DNA of 20,708 nucleotides from a virus: positions 1 through 20,708 of IMG/VR virus record IMGVR_UViG_3300031877_000012. One strand, given 5' to 3'. This document shows, one piece after another, positions 6,754 to 13,971 of this stretch. Made by a program: the position numbers and the translations under genes. Every line of letters begins with the position of its first letter. Position 1 is the first letter of the stretch. Under the pieces are notes generated by a model. That model did not search any database. It worked only from the letters and a program-made list of their open reading frames with translations, and was not told the DNA's origin.

Positions 6754-6999
6754 CTATGCTCCAGCTCTTTTCTCTAAACGTTTTAATCGTTCATCAATGC
6801 TCATGAAGACGTAGTCGATGAATTGAGGCGCGTTGGTAAGGGTGAGGAACGTAGACCAGTTAACGCCTTTCACAACGTGGCGAATTTCCAAAATCCTGAA
6901 GTACTCATTGATGTTGTCGTTTGATATGGTTACGAGCTGCTTATCGCCAGGATTAAAGCCGTTGTCTCCCTCCACTTCAAAATCTGTTAACGTGATCAC
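6754..6999 (-). CDS. C-terminal part of the tail hub protein (shifted frame)
   Basis: The product is 81 aa from GTG 6999. It looks like the missing end of the hub protein encoded just upstream: the FNPGDKQLVTI, then EYFRILEIRHVVKGVNWSTFLTLT pattern is the usual final beta domain of gpD/gp27-like tail hubs. Reading upstream in this frame meets a stop within four codons, and the upstream frame ends in TGA at 6977, so the frames overlap by 23 nt around a run of five A. Skipping one A joins FRDFLKGK to VITLTDFEVEG seamlessly. Reinitiation at GTG (AGGA five bases before) is the alternative. The stop is TAG. Confidence 0.6.
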   Translation of the reverse strand: MITLTDFEVEGDNGFNPGDKQLVTISNDNINEYFRILEIRHVVKGVNWSTFLTLTNAPQFIDYVFMSIDERLKRLEKRAGA

Positions 7000-9202
7000 T
7001 TTTTCCTTTCAAGAAGTCGCGGAAGCTTTCCGCTTTTTTGAGGCATTCCGCATCCGATTTTAGGCTGTCATCGATGATGGGTTCCTTCCATCGAACCCCA
7101 TACTTTGCCTGGCTTGCTGCGTCCTCAGCAAACCCTTCAAATCGACGCTTGTTAAAGAACAGGTTGTCAACCCAGAAGGCTCCGGTTCCCGTGGCTGGAA
7201 AATGGCATGTAATGTCAACTTTTTTGACCTTCTTCCAGTTGAAGGGTTGAGAATTAAATATGCTGTAGGTCCATTGATCCTTTGCCCCTCGTCCACAAGG
7301 TGCGTTGATGAGAACCCACTCGGTTTTCTTAGCTTTGAGTTCTTTTCTGCACTCCATTCCAGCATCGTCAATTAGCAGGAGCGTTATGTCGCCGCTATAT
7401 GCTTCCTCTAACTTGATTTGAAAGGTGATGTCTGCGTAGCCGTCCGGCACATCGTAACAGTTGGCCTCTTTCCCAGCGTTTAAAGTGAAGATGAGCCGAC
7501 CGTAATAATCTGAGCCTGTAACAGTCAGTTTTATGCTTCCAGTTCCCTTGATTTTTTCAGAGGTGTCAAAGGAAACGGAGCCTGTCCCTGTTCCGCTCGC
7601 CCATGAGCCATCTGCTGGCGTTAAACTCTCGGTCCAAGCGTCTTTATCGAGGGGATAGGCTCTCTCGGCTGCACCATACACCTTGATCCTGTTTCGAACC
7701 CGATGGACATCGTCTTCTTTTTTGTAGTGCTCGATCCTTTCAGTTAAGGAGACGCCGCTCGTGTATTTTCCTCGCTTGAAAACGTGCATGTTGCCCGCTG
7801 GGTCAACGTAGCCGTCAAACCCAACAGCTCCAGCCAGTGTCTTAGCAACTTCGCAGACCTCCCTGATAGCCGAGGCCGGTGTTACCTCTCGAAACTCAAA
7901 GTCGTGGTTAGAAGCAATTTCATTGTCCACGTCCACGAATTTGTTGGTAACTTCGCTGCAATAGTCGATGGCGTCTTTGATGATGGTTTTCCCGTTCACG
8001 CTCTCGTAAACTTTCTTAACTAAATTCGGTGGGACAAGCAGCTCTTGCCCAATGTCCATTCCACTTAGCAGAAGATAGTACTCCTGGGAAGCTCCGAACC
8101 CTTCAGTGCCTGGAAGGAGGATCTTGCCCCCGAACACCTTCTTCATCGTGGCTCCTTTACGCCAGAGATAGATGAGGACATGGTCGAAATCCGAGATTTT
8201 GCCCGTGTACTCCGCATTCATGTTTGGGAGTTTGCAGCTGAAGCCTCCCACTCCATGATGCAGAAGTGGAAGCGTAATGGTTAGGCTTTCCACAATATCG
8301 CTTTTGGCTTCATCCACCGGAACAAGCATGGTGTTTTTACAAACCGCCATGTAATCAAACTTGGCGTATTGCCCCGCTGATCCGGCGACGTAGAGCGCCA
8401 CCTGATCTATATCGCCCGTGTAAAGCGTTGTCATATCCAGCTCTTTTATGCCAGTGTCAGTGTAACTTTTGTCAAATTTTAATGTGCCTCCAAGCTTGCC
8501 TCGAATCCGCCACTCTGAGCCCGTAAGAGCCACGCATTTAATTATCATGCATTTGTAGATTCCAGTGTTGAATGAGATATCTTTGGTAGCCTCAATCGAT
8601 GTTTGCCCCGTAGGAATTTTTTCCTCAGCGATGTCGCCGTCCGTGGTGATAGCGGCGGTGCCTCCCTCCCCGGTTGTATCCTGAAAAGTGAAGTCGCCTT
8701 CAAGGTGTGGGCTTCCGTCGTCGGGGGATTTGATGCTGTTTGTGTCGCCGTCATCCGCATCGAGGTAAGGCGATGAGCCGACCTCTATCCAACCAGTGTA
8801 TTCAGCCGTAAACCCGTCGACTGGAAGGATAGCGTAGGTTTCACCGGCAGCCGTTTTCAACTCCAGATACGCATACGTGACTTGTATGGCATGGGTTACC
8901 CTCAATCTAAGTTTAGCGGCGTTCACCTTCGTCTTGCTGTTCAAGTGCCATGTTACGTCCACGCTTTTATCTACATAACTCGTGGAATTATATGTAGCAA
9001 ATATTGCCAGTGAGGTCCAAGTTGACCCGTTATATAAAACGTAATAGAGGTCGCCGAAGCTTCCGCCAAATATTCTCGCCTTGATGTGAAGAACGCATTG
9101 GCTCCAATCCGGAGCAGGAGGCCAACCCTTCACGAAGTTGTCGTCCACGAGTTTAGGTTCACGGAAGATCTCCATGCGGACTTGGGGGACGGCTAAACTC
9201 AA
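6977..9202 (-). CDS. Tail hub/baseplate protein with inserted beta-sandwich domains
   Basis: The product is 741 aa. Residues about 15-295 are beta-rich, with carbohydrate-binding-like sandwiches. Residues 300-518 have hub character (HVLIYLWRKG, LLLSGMDIGQELLVPPN, NRIKVYGA). An insert at about 520-686 (GSWASGTGTGSVSF to GAFWVDNLFFNK) resembles another carbohydrate-binding jelly roll. Residues 690-741 (QAKYGVRWKEPIIDDS) return to the hub fold, which is then cut off by a frame change before its last domain. The TTG start at 9202 overlaps the tape-measure stop (TTGA). It follows the tape measure directly, as hub genes do. I infer a central tail-tip protein that binds host surface glycans. Confidence 0.8.
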   Translation of the reverse strand: MSLAVPQVRMEIFREPKLVDDNFVKGWPPAPDWSQCVLHIKARIFGGSFGDLYYVLYNGSTWTSLAIFATYNSTSYVDKSVDVTWHLNSKTKVNAAKLRLRVTHAIQVTYAYLELKTAAGETYAILPVDGFTAEYTGWIEVGSSPYLDADDGDTNSIKSPDDGSPHLEGDFTFQDTTGEGGTAAITTDGDIAEEKIPTGQTSIEATKDISFNTGIYKCMIIKCVALTGSEWRIRGKLGGTLKFDKSYTDTGIKELDMTTLYTGDIDQVALYVAGSAGQYAKFDYMAVCKNTMLVPVDEAKSDIVESLTITLPLLHHGVGGFSCKLPNMNAEYTGKISDFDHVLIYLWRKGATMKKVFGGKILLPGTEGFGASQEYYLLLSGMDIGQELLVPPNLVKKVYESVNGKTIIKDAIDYCSEVTNKFVDVDNEIASNHDFEFREVTPASAIREVCEVAKTLAGAVGFDGYVDPAGNMHVFKRGKYTSGVSLTERIEHYKKEDDVHRVRNRIKVYGAAERAYPLDKDAWTESLTPADGSWASGTGTGSVSFDTSEKIKGTGSIKLTVTGSDYYGRLIFTLNAGKEANCYDVPDGYADITFQIKLEEAYSGDITLLLIDDAGMECRKELKAKKTEWVLINAPCGRGAKDQWTYSIFNSQPFNWKKVKKVDITCHFPATGTGAFWVDNLFFNKRRFEGFAEDAASQAKYGVRWKEPIIDDSLKSDAECLKKAESFRDFLKGKSDHVNRF

Positions 9203-9858
9203 ATCGCTCCAGCCCTCCTTAAACGGTCAACTATTCTGTCCCCCACGCGATCCGCATCATAGTCGGAAGCGAAGCGGTTATCGTGAATATCGAAGACAAG
9301 GGTTAGGGACCCCTGACGAGGAACATGTTCATAAGCTCCGGCCCTAAGCATGGTCGGGGTCCCGCCCTCTGATGGAACTTGAGCTGTAGCCGCTAAGGCG
9401 ATGGCTCCGGCTGCTACTGCTGCAGCCGCAATAATGGGCAGCGCTACACCTAAACTGGCGATTCCATGGGCAATAGCCGCTGCTACCGCTTTTGCTTTCA
9501 AAGCTACTACATGCATCCATTCAGCGGCTGCGGCGGTCTGCGTAATCCTCGCAAGCATGGATAAAGAGGCCATGAGGCCGCCCATCATGGAAACCAGGCT
9601 GAATCCACGTCCCAACGCGTCAGCCATCTTCTTGTCTAAAAATCCAAATTGTTCGGCGAACTCGGTTACAAGGCGACCAGTTTGTGCGACGATAAAGATT
9701 TCTCTTCCGAGAAGGCGTAGGCCTGCAGCCATAACTTTTGCGTCGCTTTCAACAGACTGCTTTGTCTCTCGGGAGGCTCCAGCAACCTCTCCGAAGGCTG
9801 CTTTAACCTCTTCTAATCCCTCAACCGTGAACTCAACTGCTACGGGTGGAACTGCCAA
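9199..9858 (-). CDS. Short tape measure protein
   Basis: The product is 219 aa, with alternating helical and alanine-rich hydrophobic stretches. A long apolar segment lies at about 127-158 (ASLGVALPIIAAAAVAAGAIALAATA), and the C-terminus is a compact polar domain. Its place between the tail chaperones and the hub is the fixed position of the tape measure. At roughly 1.5 angstrom per residue it would set a tail of at most about 33 nm, very short for a tube-tailed virus. The TTG start at 9858 has GAGG nine bases upstream and overlaps the chaperone frame by 26 nt. Confidence 0.72.
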   Translation of the reverse strand: MAVPPVAVEFTVEGLEEVKAAFGEVAGASRETKQSVESDAKVMAAGLRLLGREIFIVAQTGRLVTEFAEQFGFLDKKMADALGRGFSLVSMMGGLMASLSMLARITQTAAAAEWMHVVALKAKAVAAAIAHGIASLGVALPIIAAAAVAAGAIALAATAQVPSEGGTPTMLRAGAYEHVPRQGSLTLVFDIHDNRFASDYDADRVGDRIVDRLRRAGAI

Positions 9859-10072
9859 GCTTCATTTCCTCCCTCATTTTTCGGATAAGAGCAGTCTTCT
9901 CTTCAGGCGTTTTCTCCTCCTGCATGAGCGAGAAATATTGCCTCATGATCTCGTAGTCAATGTTCAGCAGCTCGATGTCACTTTTCCTTAGCCTCAGAAG
10001 TTTTGATGGCCTCTCGTGAAGTATCAGCCCCAACTCTGCTGCTTGAAAGATCCACGGGTTCTGCATGTTCAC
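9833..10072 (-). CDS. Tail assembly chaperone, distal (+1) frame
   Basis: The frame has 79 codons from GTG 10072. The QAAELGLILHERPSKLLRLRKSDIELLNIDYEI segment resembles the second domain of tail assembly chaperones (short helical, an aE.al.L...Ps.l.rL...el..L pattern). It overlaps the preceding frame by 95 nt, and in that overlap this frame looks like the real protein. Six T at 10074-10079 sit immediately before GTG 10072. A +1 shift there would fuse the two as AEFF-VNMQNPW. Free reinitiation at GTG 10072 or ATG 10066 is possible but lacks a good SD. Confidence 0.65.
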   Translation of the reverse strand: MNMQNPWIFQAAELGLILHERPSKLLRLRKSDIELLNIDYEIMRQYFSLMQEEKTPEEKTALIRKMREEMKLGSSTRSS

Positions 10073-10295
10073 GAAAAAACTCTGCTTCCCTCAGTTTCTC
10101 TTGAGTGTAGTTCACTATAGCCATGAAAACCTTAAGCGTTTCATCCCTATCCTTGGGCAGAGGCTCTGAGCTTTCCTTCACCACTTGATCGGCGACAGCG
10201 AACATCTTTTGAATAACCTCGAAAACCTCTGGCGCATACTCTAAAGGCAGGGTTCGGATCTTGTATTCCTTGTCTCCGATGGTCACCGTTTTCAT
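9978..10295 (-). CDS. Tail assembly chaperone, first frame
   Basis: The frame has 105 codons from ATG 10295, with GAGG eight bases upstream overlapping the tail-tube stop. Residues 1-74 (MKTVTIGDKEYKIRTLPLEYAPEVFEVIQKMF, then FMAIVNYTQEKLREAEFF) have the look of phage tail assembly chaperones that coat the tape measure. Residues 75-105 are low-complexity and Ser/Lys-rich, and look like an out-of-frame reading of the overlapping second gene. It lies between the tail tube and tape measure, where lambda G/GT-type frameshift pairs are found. Confidence 0.72.
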   Translation of the reverse strand: MKTVTIGDKEYKIRTLPLEYAPEVFEVIQKMFAVADQVVKESSEPLPKDRDETLKVFMAIVNYTQEKLREAEFFREHAEPVDLSSSRVGADTSREAIKTSEAKEK

Positions 10296-10305
10296 GGCTA
10301 TGCCT

Positions 10306-11250
10306 CTATGAGCCGGGATCTGGGTAGTTGGTGTGCTCGTTTATCAGCTCTACAGTGATTTCTGTTGCAGGAGTGCTGTCATGAAATGCTTGAAAAGGTG
10401 CGTCTAAGACTATTAGTTCCCGACGGTCGATATGCGGTGCTGTATCTCGCAGGTAAATGCACTTTGTCATGATGACGTTGAATGTATAGTTGTAGCCTGT
10501 GGCGCCAATAGCGGGTCCAGTGGTCAGCAGTTCCAGCTTAAACTCGGTTCCGGCCAAGAATCGGTCGTATTCCGTTGCGTCGTCAAAGAACAGACTTAGA
10601 CGTCCATCCACAAGCTGCTTACCCACCCTAATCTTTGGGAAATACCTGCTTCCAAGCACGCCACGATCAAAGGGAATCCGGTTGTTGATTCTTACTTCTC
10701 CCTCAGCCACAATAGCCTTCGCCGAATCCGCGAACTCCACGGTTGCTTGACTGAAGACAAAGGGGTCCAGAGCCGAGAATGTAGGCGAGCCAATGGTTCC
10801 TTTCGCCTCTTCAGCCGCAAAGATTTCGGCAACTCCTCGTATTTCTTCTCCATGAGCAAAGCGTAACGCTAAGGAGTTTAGTAAGCAACCACCTAAAACC
10901 CTCTCATCCGTATCGGCTCCTATGCGTCCAGTGAAGCTTTTGATGTCATCGGCACTCTTGAAGGTGTGTTTGTAGGCTGATGTGGCTCCTTGCTGAGCTG
11001 AAGAAACATTGCCAAGAGCCCATTTGAGATACCAGCCAGTGCCGTTCTCTGGTTCAACGGGAAACTCAATGTTGCCTCTCGCTCTGAAGGCTCCGAGAAC
11101 CTTCTTGTCGAAGGCTCTCCTCGCAACAGTTTCTGGAATAATCCATCCCTGGTCAGGCACAATGCTCTCTCTGATGATGTTTGTGTAGACACTGGCTGCC
11201 TTCTCCGTTTTGAAGGTGTATTCTTGCGCTATCCCGAAATATCTCGCCAA
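10306..11250 (-). CDS. Major tail tube protein
   Basis: The product is 314 aa, beta-rich throughout, with a repeated layout of extended strands (KHTFKSADDIKSFTGRIG, ALRFAHGEEIRGVAEIFAAEE, KQLVDGRLSLFF). This is typical of phage tail tube proteins that stack as hexameric rings. The TTG start at 11250 is supported by GGAGG seven bases upstream. It follows the tail terminator and precedes the chaperone pair, the standard order. The stop is TAG, and reading through it would run into the chaperone gene in a non-protein-like frame, so TAG is a genuine stop here. Confidence 0.82.
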   Translation of the reverse strand: MARYFGIAQEYTFKTEKAASVYTNIIRESIVPDQGWIIPETVARRAFDKKVLGAFRARGNIEFPVEPENGTGWYLKWALGNVSSAQQGATSAYKHTFKSADDIKSFTGRIGADTDERVLGGCLLNSLALRFAHGEEIRGVAEIFAAEEAKGTIGSPTFSALDPFVFSQATVEFADSAKAIVAEGEVRINNRIPFDRGVLGSRYFPKIRVGKQLVDGRLSLFFDDATEYDRFLAGTEFKLELLTTGPAIGATGYNYTFNVIMTKCIYLRDTAPHIDRRELIVLDAPFQAFHDSTPATEITVELINEHTNYPDPGS

Positions 11251-11292
11251 TTCAACTCCTCCATCCTGCTTTTGTTAAATTCATACCCATGA

Positions 11293-11715
11293 TCACAGCC
11301 TCACAACTTTCCGAGCGTACAAGGTGAGACGGGCACCTACAACCGTGTAGTCTCGCGTGGGAACCCAATCGATAATTACAGAGGGCACGAAATAGGACTC
11401 TTCAACTAAACCGTCGAGGGTTGGATTAGCATTCAAAATATTTTGTATCTTCTCAGCCTTGTCTTGGACAAACTTTAGGGTCACATCCTTGTCTGGATGT
11501 CTATGGGTAATCCCAACAAAGTAGCTCATCTCATGCTTTTCCTTACCCACAAAGGGCTTAACATCATCCCGATCCATGTCGGCAAAAGCGTGAGGATACC
11601 TTACTCGTGGGTCATCGATGGCTCGTTGACCAAAATAATATTCCTTAACGTCAGCCTTGAGATCCGCATTGGCCTGAAGCAAGTCCAAGATCTTTTGAGT
11701 AATCTGTTTGTACAT
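11293..11715 (-). CDS. Tail terminator/minor tail protein (gpU-like)
   Basis: About 140 aa. An N-terminal helix (YKQITQKILDLLQANADLKADVKEYYFG) is followed by strands (SYFVGITHR, SVIIDWVPTRDYTVVGARLTLYARKVV). Size, fold pattern and place between the gp10-like protein and the tail tube match the tail-terminator family that caps the tube. I place the start at ATG 11715, because GAGGTGAG lies 5 nt upstream. The longer frame begins at GTG 11724, inside that SD. It overlaps or abuts the upstream gene's TGA. Confidence 0.68.
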   Translation of the reverse strand: MYKQITQKILDLLQANADLKADVKEYYFGQRAIDDPRVRYPHAFADMDRDDVKPFVGKEKHEMSYFVGITHRHPDKDVTLKFVQDKAEKIQNILNANPTLDGLVEESYFVPSVIIDWVPTRDYTVVGARLTLYARKVVRL

Positions 11716-11720
11716 CGCAC

Positions 11721-12158
11721 TCACCTCTCATGAAGCTGTCGCCAGATTCGACTCATCAAGTCGAAAAGTTTTGGCTTCACGGCTTCACGAGTTCTCTCCA
11801 CAAATCTCCTACCTGGAAAGCCAGGATGTTGGACCCTTTTGAAAAACCGCATGGCTCCTTTCCAATCAAAGGCGAGGGCTCTCGCATAACGAGCAACAAT
11901 CTCGTGTGGCTTTGAGCCGTGTTCTACAATCCATGCATAAGAGACTCCAGGATAAACCGTGAACCCTTCCGGCGTAAAGTCGGCTCCGATCGTTGTTTTA
12001 AGGAAGCCGGTTCTTTCTGGTGCTTGTCTTTTCATCTCTTCCATGACCATTTGGCTTCCACGATGCTGAAAGAGGCGCCTCATTTCTTCTGCTCTTTCCG
12101 GCTCCTGCTCTGCCCATCTCAAGAATCCGCTGATGTCAACGGTTACTCCAACGCTCAT
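11721..12158 (-). CDS. HK97 gp10-like head-tail/tail completion protein
   Basis: The product is 145 aa. The GSQMVMEEMKRQAPERTGFLKTTI helix-turn, VSYAWIVEHGSKPHEI and HPGFPGRRFVERTREA segments are hallmarks of the HK97 gp10-like family (neck protein that completes the tail joint). The start at ATG 12158 has AGAGG seven bases upstream, and the gene begins two bases after the upstream TAA. It overlaps the longer form of the tail terminator gene by 4 nt (GTGA). Neighbours on both sides are neck and tail genes, in agreement with the role. Confidence 0.85.
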   Translation of the reverse strand: MSVGVTVDISGFLRWAEQEPERAEEMRRLFQHRGSQMVMEEMKRQAPERTGFLKTTIGADFTPEGFTVYPGVSYAWIVEHGSKPHEIVARYARALAFDWKGAMRFFKRVQHPGFPGRRFVERTREAVKPKLFDLMSRIWRQLHER

Positions 12159-12160
12159 GT

Positions 12161-12646
12161 TTATGCCTCTGCGGTTATCACGATGTCGAAGCTGAAGCTG
12201 GTTATGCCGGTGCAGTTGGAGAAAATCGTTAACTGAAACTCTACGTTGACTCCCGTTCCGACCGCGACTTGTGAGCCATCATAGTTCCAGCTTAAGGCCA
12301 TGTATTGCTCTGCCTCTGCCGGGTTCCAAGCCTCGGCTGAAAGGGTTAAAAGCACAGGCACATCGCCCTCATTGCGAATGTAAACTGGTCGTTTCGCAAC
12401 GTCACCAGGCATTAGAGTGCCCCAGTCAATCTCCTTCACCGAAACGGCACAATCCGAGCCTGTGTAGACTCCTATCTTAACGGTTGGTGGTGGTGGTGGC
12501 GGAGGCGACGGTGGTGGGGGCGGCTCAGGATACTCAACGCGGATTCTGCTGGTGATACGCCAAGAATAGAATAAGGCGGCTGAAACAGCCGTCATGATCA
12601 ATGCAACGGCGACTAAAGGCAGAATGGTTCCTCTTGCCAACTTCAA
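12161..12646 (-). CDS. Membrane-anchored beta-sandwich protein with polyproline linker
   Basis: The product is 161 aa. The N-terminal hydrophobic helix (about 7-28) has few charges before it, so it is a signal anchor. A polyproline linker follows (40-54, 13 of 15 residues Pro). An immunoglobulin-like sandwich comes after it (SDCAVSVKEIDWGTLMPGDVAKRPVYIRNEG to ITSFSFDIVI), with two cysteines (66 and 145) that could pair. I associate this IDWGTL, YIRNEG, WNYDG domain with secreted archaeal proteins. It sits among neck genes and overlaps the upstream stop (TTGA) at its TTG start, so it is expressed with virion proteins. It could be displayed on the cell surface or incorporated in virions. The role is unknown. 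Confidence 0.78.
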   Translation of the reverse strand: MKLARGTILPLVAVALIMTAVSAALFYSWRITSRIRVEYPEPPPPPSPPPPPPPTVKIGVYTGSDCAVSVKEIDWGTLMPGDVAKRPVYIRNEGDVPVLLTLSAEAWNPAEAEQYMALSWNYDGSQVAVGTGVNVEFQLTIFSNCTGITSFSFDIVITAEA

Positions 12647-12861
12647 GTTTTCAGATCCTTTGCGTGCTCGTTGATCCTCTCCATAACCAGGATTCGGCTT
12701 TGAATGGCGGTGAGAAAGTCTTCAAGGAGGATGCCTTGTTGCTTCTTTGGCAGGCTCAGAAGTCTATCGCCTATCTCAGCCCACAGTTGATTCCATTTCC
12801 TCTTTAGGTGTGCCTCACGACCGAAATCCCTCAAAGGTTCTATGTCAACACTGGAATTCAT
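12643..12861 (-). CDS. Small helical protein in the neck gene cluster
   Basis: 72 aa from ATG 12861, which overlaps the connector stop as ATGA, a coupled start. A longer frame upstream exists but it only shadows the connector gene. The product is almost all helix and charged (EAHLKRKWNQLWAEIGDRLLSLPKKQQGILLEDFLTAIQSRILVMERINEH). No family is recognised. Position suggests a neck, scaffold or assembly helper. Confidence 0.65.
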   Translation of the reverse strand: MNSSVDIEPLRDFGREAHLKRKWNQLWAEIGDRLLSLPKKQQGILLEDFLTAIQSRILVMERINEHAKDLKT

Positions 12862-13196
12862 ACTCGTTTTAACGTCCCTCCTTTCTCGGCTTGAATGTAG
12901 GCGTTCAGAAAGCTCATGGCTCGGTTGTAGAAGACGGAGACTTCGCTGGATGGACCCCTGCGTTCCCGGAAGTATGAGGCTGCGAAGTATCTGCTGGCAT
13001 CTTTCACGTTTTGTGGATAAGGCGAAGAGAGAGGAACCGAAAAACCCCAATATTTTAAGATGCTATCGACGAGTCCATCGGCAGAGGTTATACAATCAGT
13101 GATTTCACTATCCCAAGTGGTCTCGGTGAGATCGATTTGGAGAACTGTCTTAACCTCTGCCAATGAACTATAGCCCAAGGCTGGCTCTGGCCCCAA
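12858..13196 (-). CDS. Head-tail connector (HK97 gp6-like adaptor)
   Basis: The product is 112 aa. The LGYSSLAEVKTVLQIDLTETTWDSEITDCITSADGLVDSIL start, followed by two helices around SRYFAASYFRERR, is typical of phage gp6-like adaptors that sit below the portal. The start codon is TTG 13196 with no SD. A TATA-like CTTAAATTT is centred 26 nt upstream, so the message probably begins at the start codon. This makes it the first gene of a transcription unit running through the tail genes. Confidence 0.78.
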   Translation of the reverse strand: MGPEPALGYSSLAEVKTVLQIDLTETTWDSEITDCITSADGLVDSILKYWGFSVPLSSPYPQNVKDASRYFAASYFRERRGPSSEVSVFYNRAMSFLNAYIQAEKGGTLKRV

Positions 13197-13217
13197 ACAG
13201 AAAAGTCAAAAGAAGCC

Positions 13218-13226
13218 AAATTTAAG
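13218..13226 (-). promoter_or_regulatory. Promoter of the neck-tail gene unit
   Basis: CTTAAATTT on the minus strand is centred at 13222, 26 nt before the TTG at 13196. It is AT-rich and follows a long gene-poor stretch, as expected for a TATA box giving a leaderless transcript of the connector gene and those after it. Confidence 0.42.
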
Positions 13227-13506
13227 CTTATTTTACGATAAAAAGCATGCAATAAAGACCATGCGCCTGGGACTTGGTAAAATACGCCATTTTCAAAAAC
13301 GAAATTTTAAAGCGCGCGCTGCAAAAGCGATAGAGCCCTCTTAACCATATCTTCACGTGCTGATACGGTTGCTTGGTGAATATCTGTTAGGGCAGAAAAT
13401 TGTTCTATTCTCTAACGAAAGAAGGAGAACAGAGGGTGCTTAACACGCTTCTTGACAGCCCTAAACAACACGTTGAAAACAACAGAAAGAATGAGAAATA
13501 AATTCT
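13227..13506. other. Gene-poor stretch between membrane protein and connector
   Basis: About 310 bp (13197-13509, of which the right end carries the connector promoter) have no convincing gene. One minus-strand frame, 13307-13471, encodes a helical peptide (EQFSALTDIHQATVSAREDMVKRALSLLQRAL) if an in-frame TAG at 13412-13414 is ignored. It lacks a good start and SD. No tRNA, repeat array or strong hairpin was seen. Confidence 0.4.
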
Positions 13507-13509
13507 TGT

Positions 13510-13923
13510 CTAAGCGGTAATACCGGTCCAGAGAACCAACAAATCAATTAACGCAAGAACCATAGTCATTAAGAGGATATAAGCAAAAGTTAGGTAAGCT
13601 GATAACAGCGTGTTTGTTGTGAGATAACCATATGAGATTGTATCGCTCACATATTTGAAACCTACCCCTGCAATTAAGAGTAATTGAGTAATTAAAATAC
13701 CGACCCAACCCATTCGGACTTTTCCCTTATACCTGAAAAAGGCAAATTGAAATGCAAAAATTAAACTTGAAACTGTCAGAATGCCATTTACAATTTCAGG
13801 GTCGGCTTTCGTTACGGTAGATATTGTTGCGTTCCACCAGAGCAATGCGGGAACAAGAAAGAAAATTGCAACGAAGAAAGCAAGGATACCAAACCCAACT
13901 ATGAATTTCTCAATCTTCTCCAA
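13510..13923 (-). CDS. Four-helix membrane protein of unknown function
   Basis: The product is 137 aa with hydrophobic segments at about 8-30, 44-64, 72-90 and 105-133 and a short basic loop (RYKGKVR, 64-70). No family is recognised. The TTG start at 13923 has a TATA box (TTTATAAC, 13957-13964) about 37 nt upstream, so it has its own promoter. It is AT-rich and interrupts the structural genes between the winged-helix gene and the connector. This is the pattern of an added gene (a 'moron') expressed separately from the virion genes. The stop is TAG. Confidence 0.65.
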   Translation of the reverse strand: MEKIEKFIVGFGILAFFVAIFFLVPALLWWNATISTVTKADPEIVNGILTVSSLIFAFQFAFFRYKGKVRMGWVGILITQLLLIAGVGFKYVSDTISYGYLTTNTLLSAYLTFAYILLMTMVLALIDLLVLWTGITA

Positions 13924-13956
13924 TTTCTCGCACGATTGCCTTATTGATGTAGTTTA

Positions 13957-13964
13957 GTTATAAA
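13957..13964 (-). promoter_or_regulatory. TATA box of the inserted membrane gene
   Basis: TTTATAAC on the minus strand, centred 37 nt before the TTG at 13923, would start a transcript near 13934 with a leader of about 11 nt. It supports independent expression of the membrane gene. Confidence 0.45.
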
Positions 13965-13971
13965 TTTTTTG

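Noticed and set aside
9401-9991. Long plus-strand open frame (196 codons) opposite the tape measure and chaperone genes.
   Set aside because: It mirrors the alanine-rich minus-strand coding sequence, has no SD and breaks the operon logic. It is a shadow.
12862-13050. N-terminal extension of the 72-aa helical protein up to 13050.
   Set aside because: It overlaps the connector gene in another frame and looks like random serine/arginine-rich sequence. The ATGA overlap at 12858-12861 gives a better start.
1310-13923. The two four-helix membrane proteins both have 137 residues, suggesting paralogues.
   Set aside because: Their sequences and loop charges do not align by eye. The equal length is probably chance.
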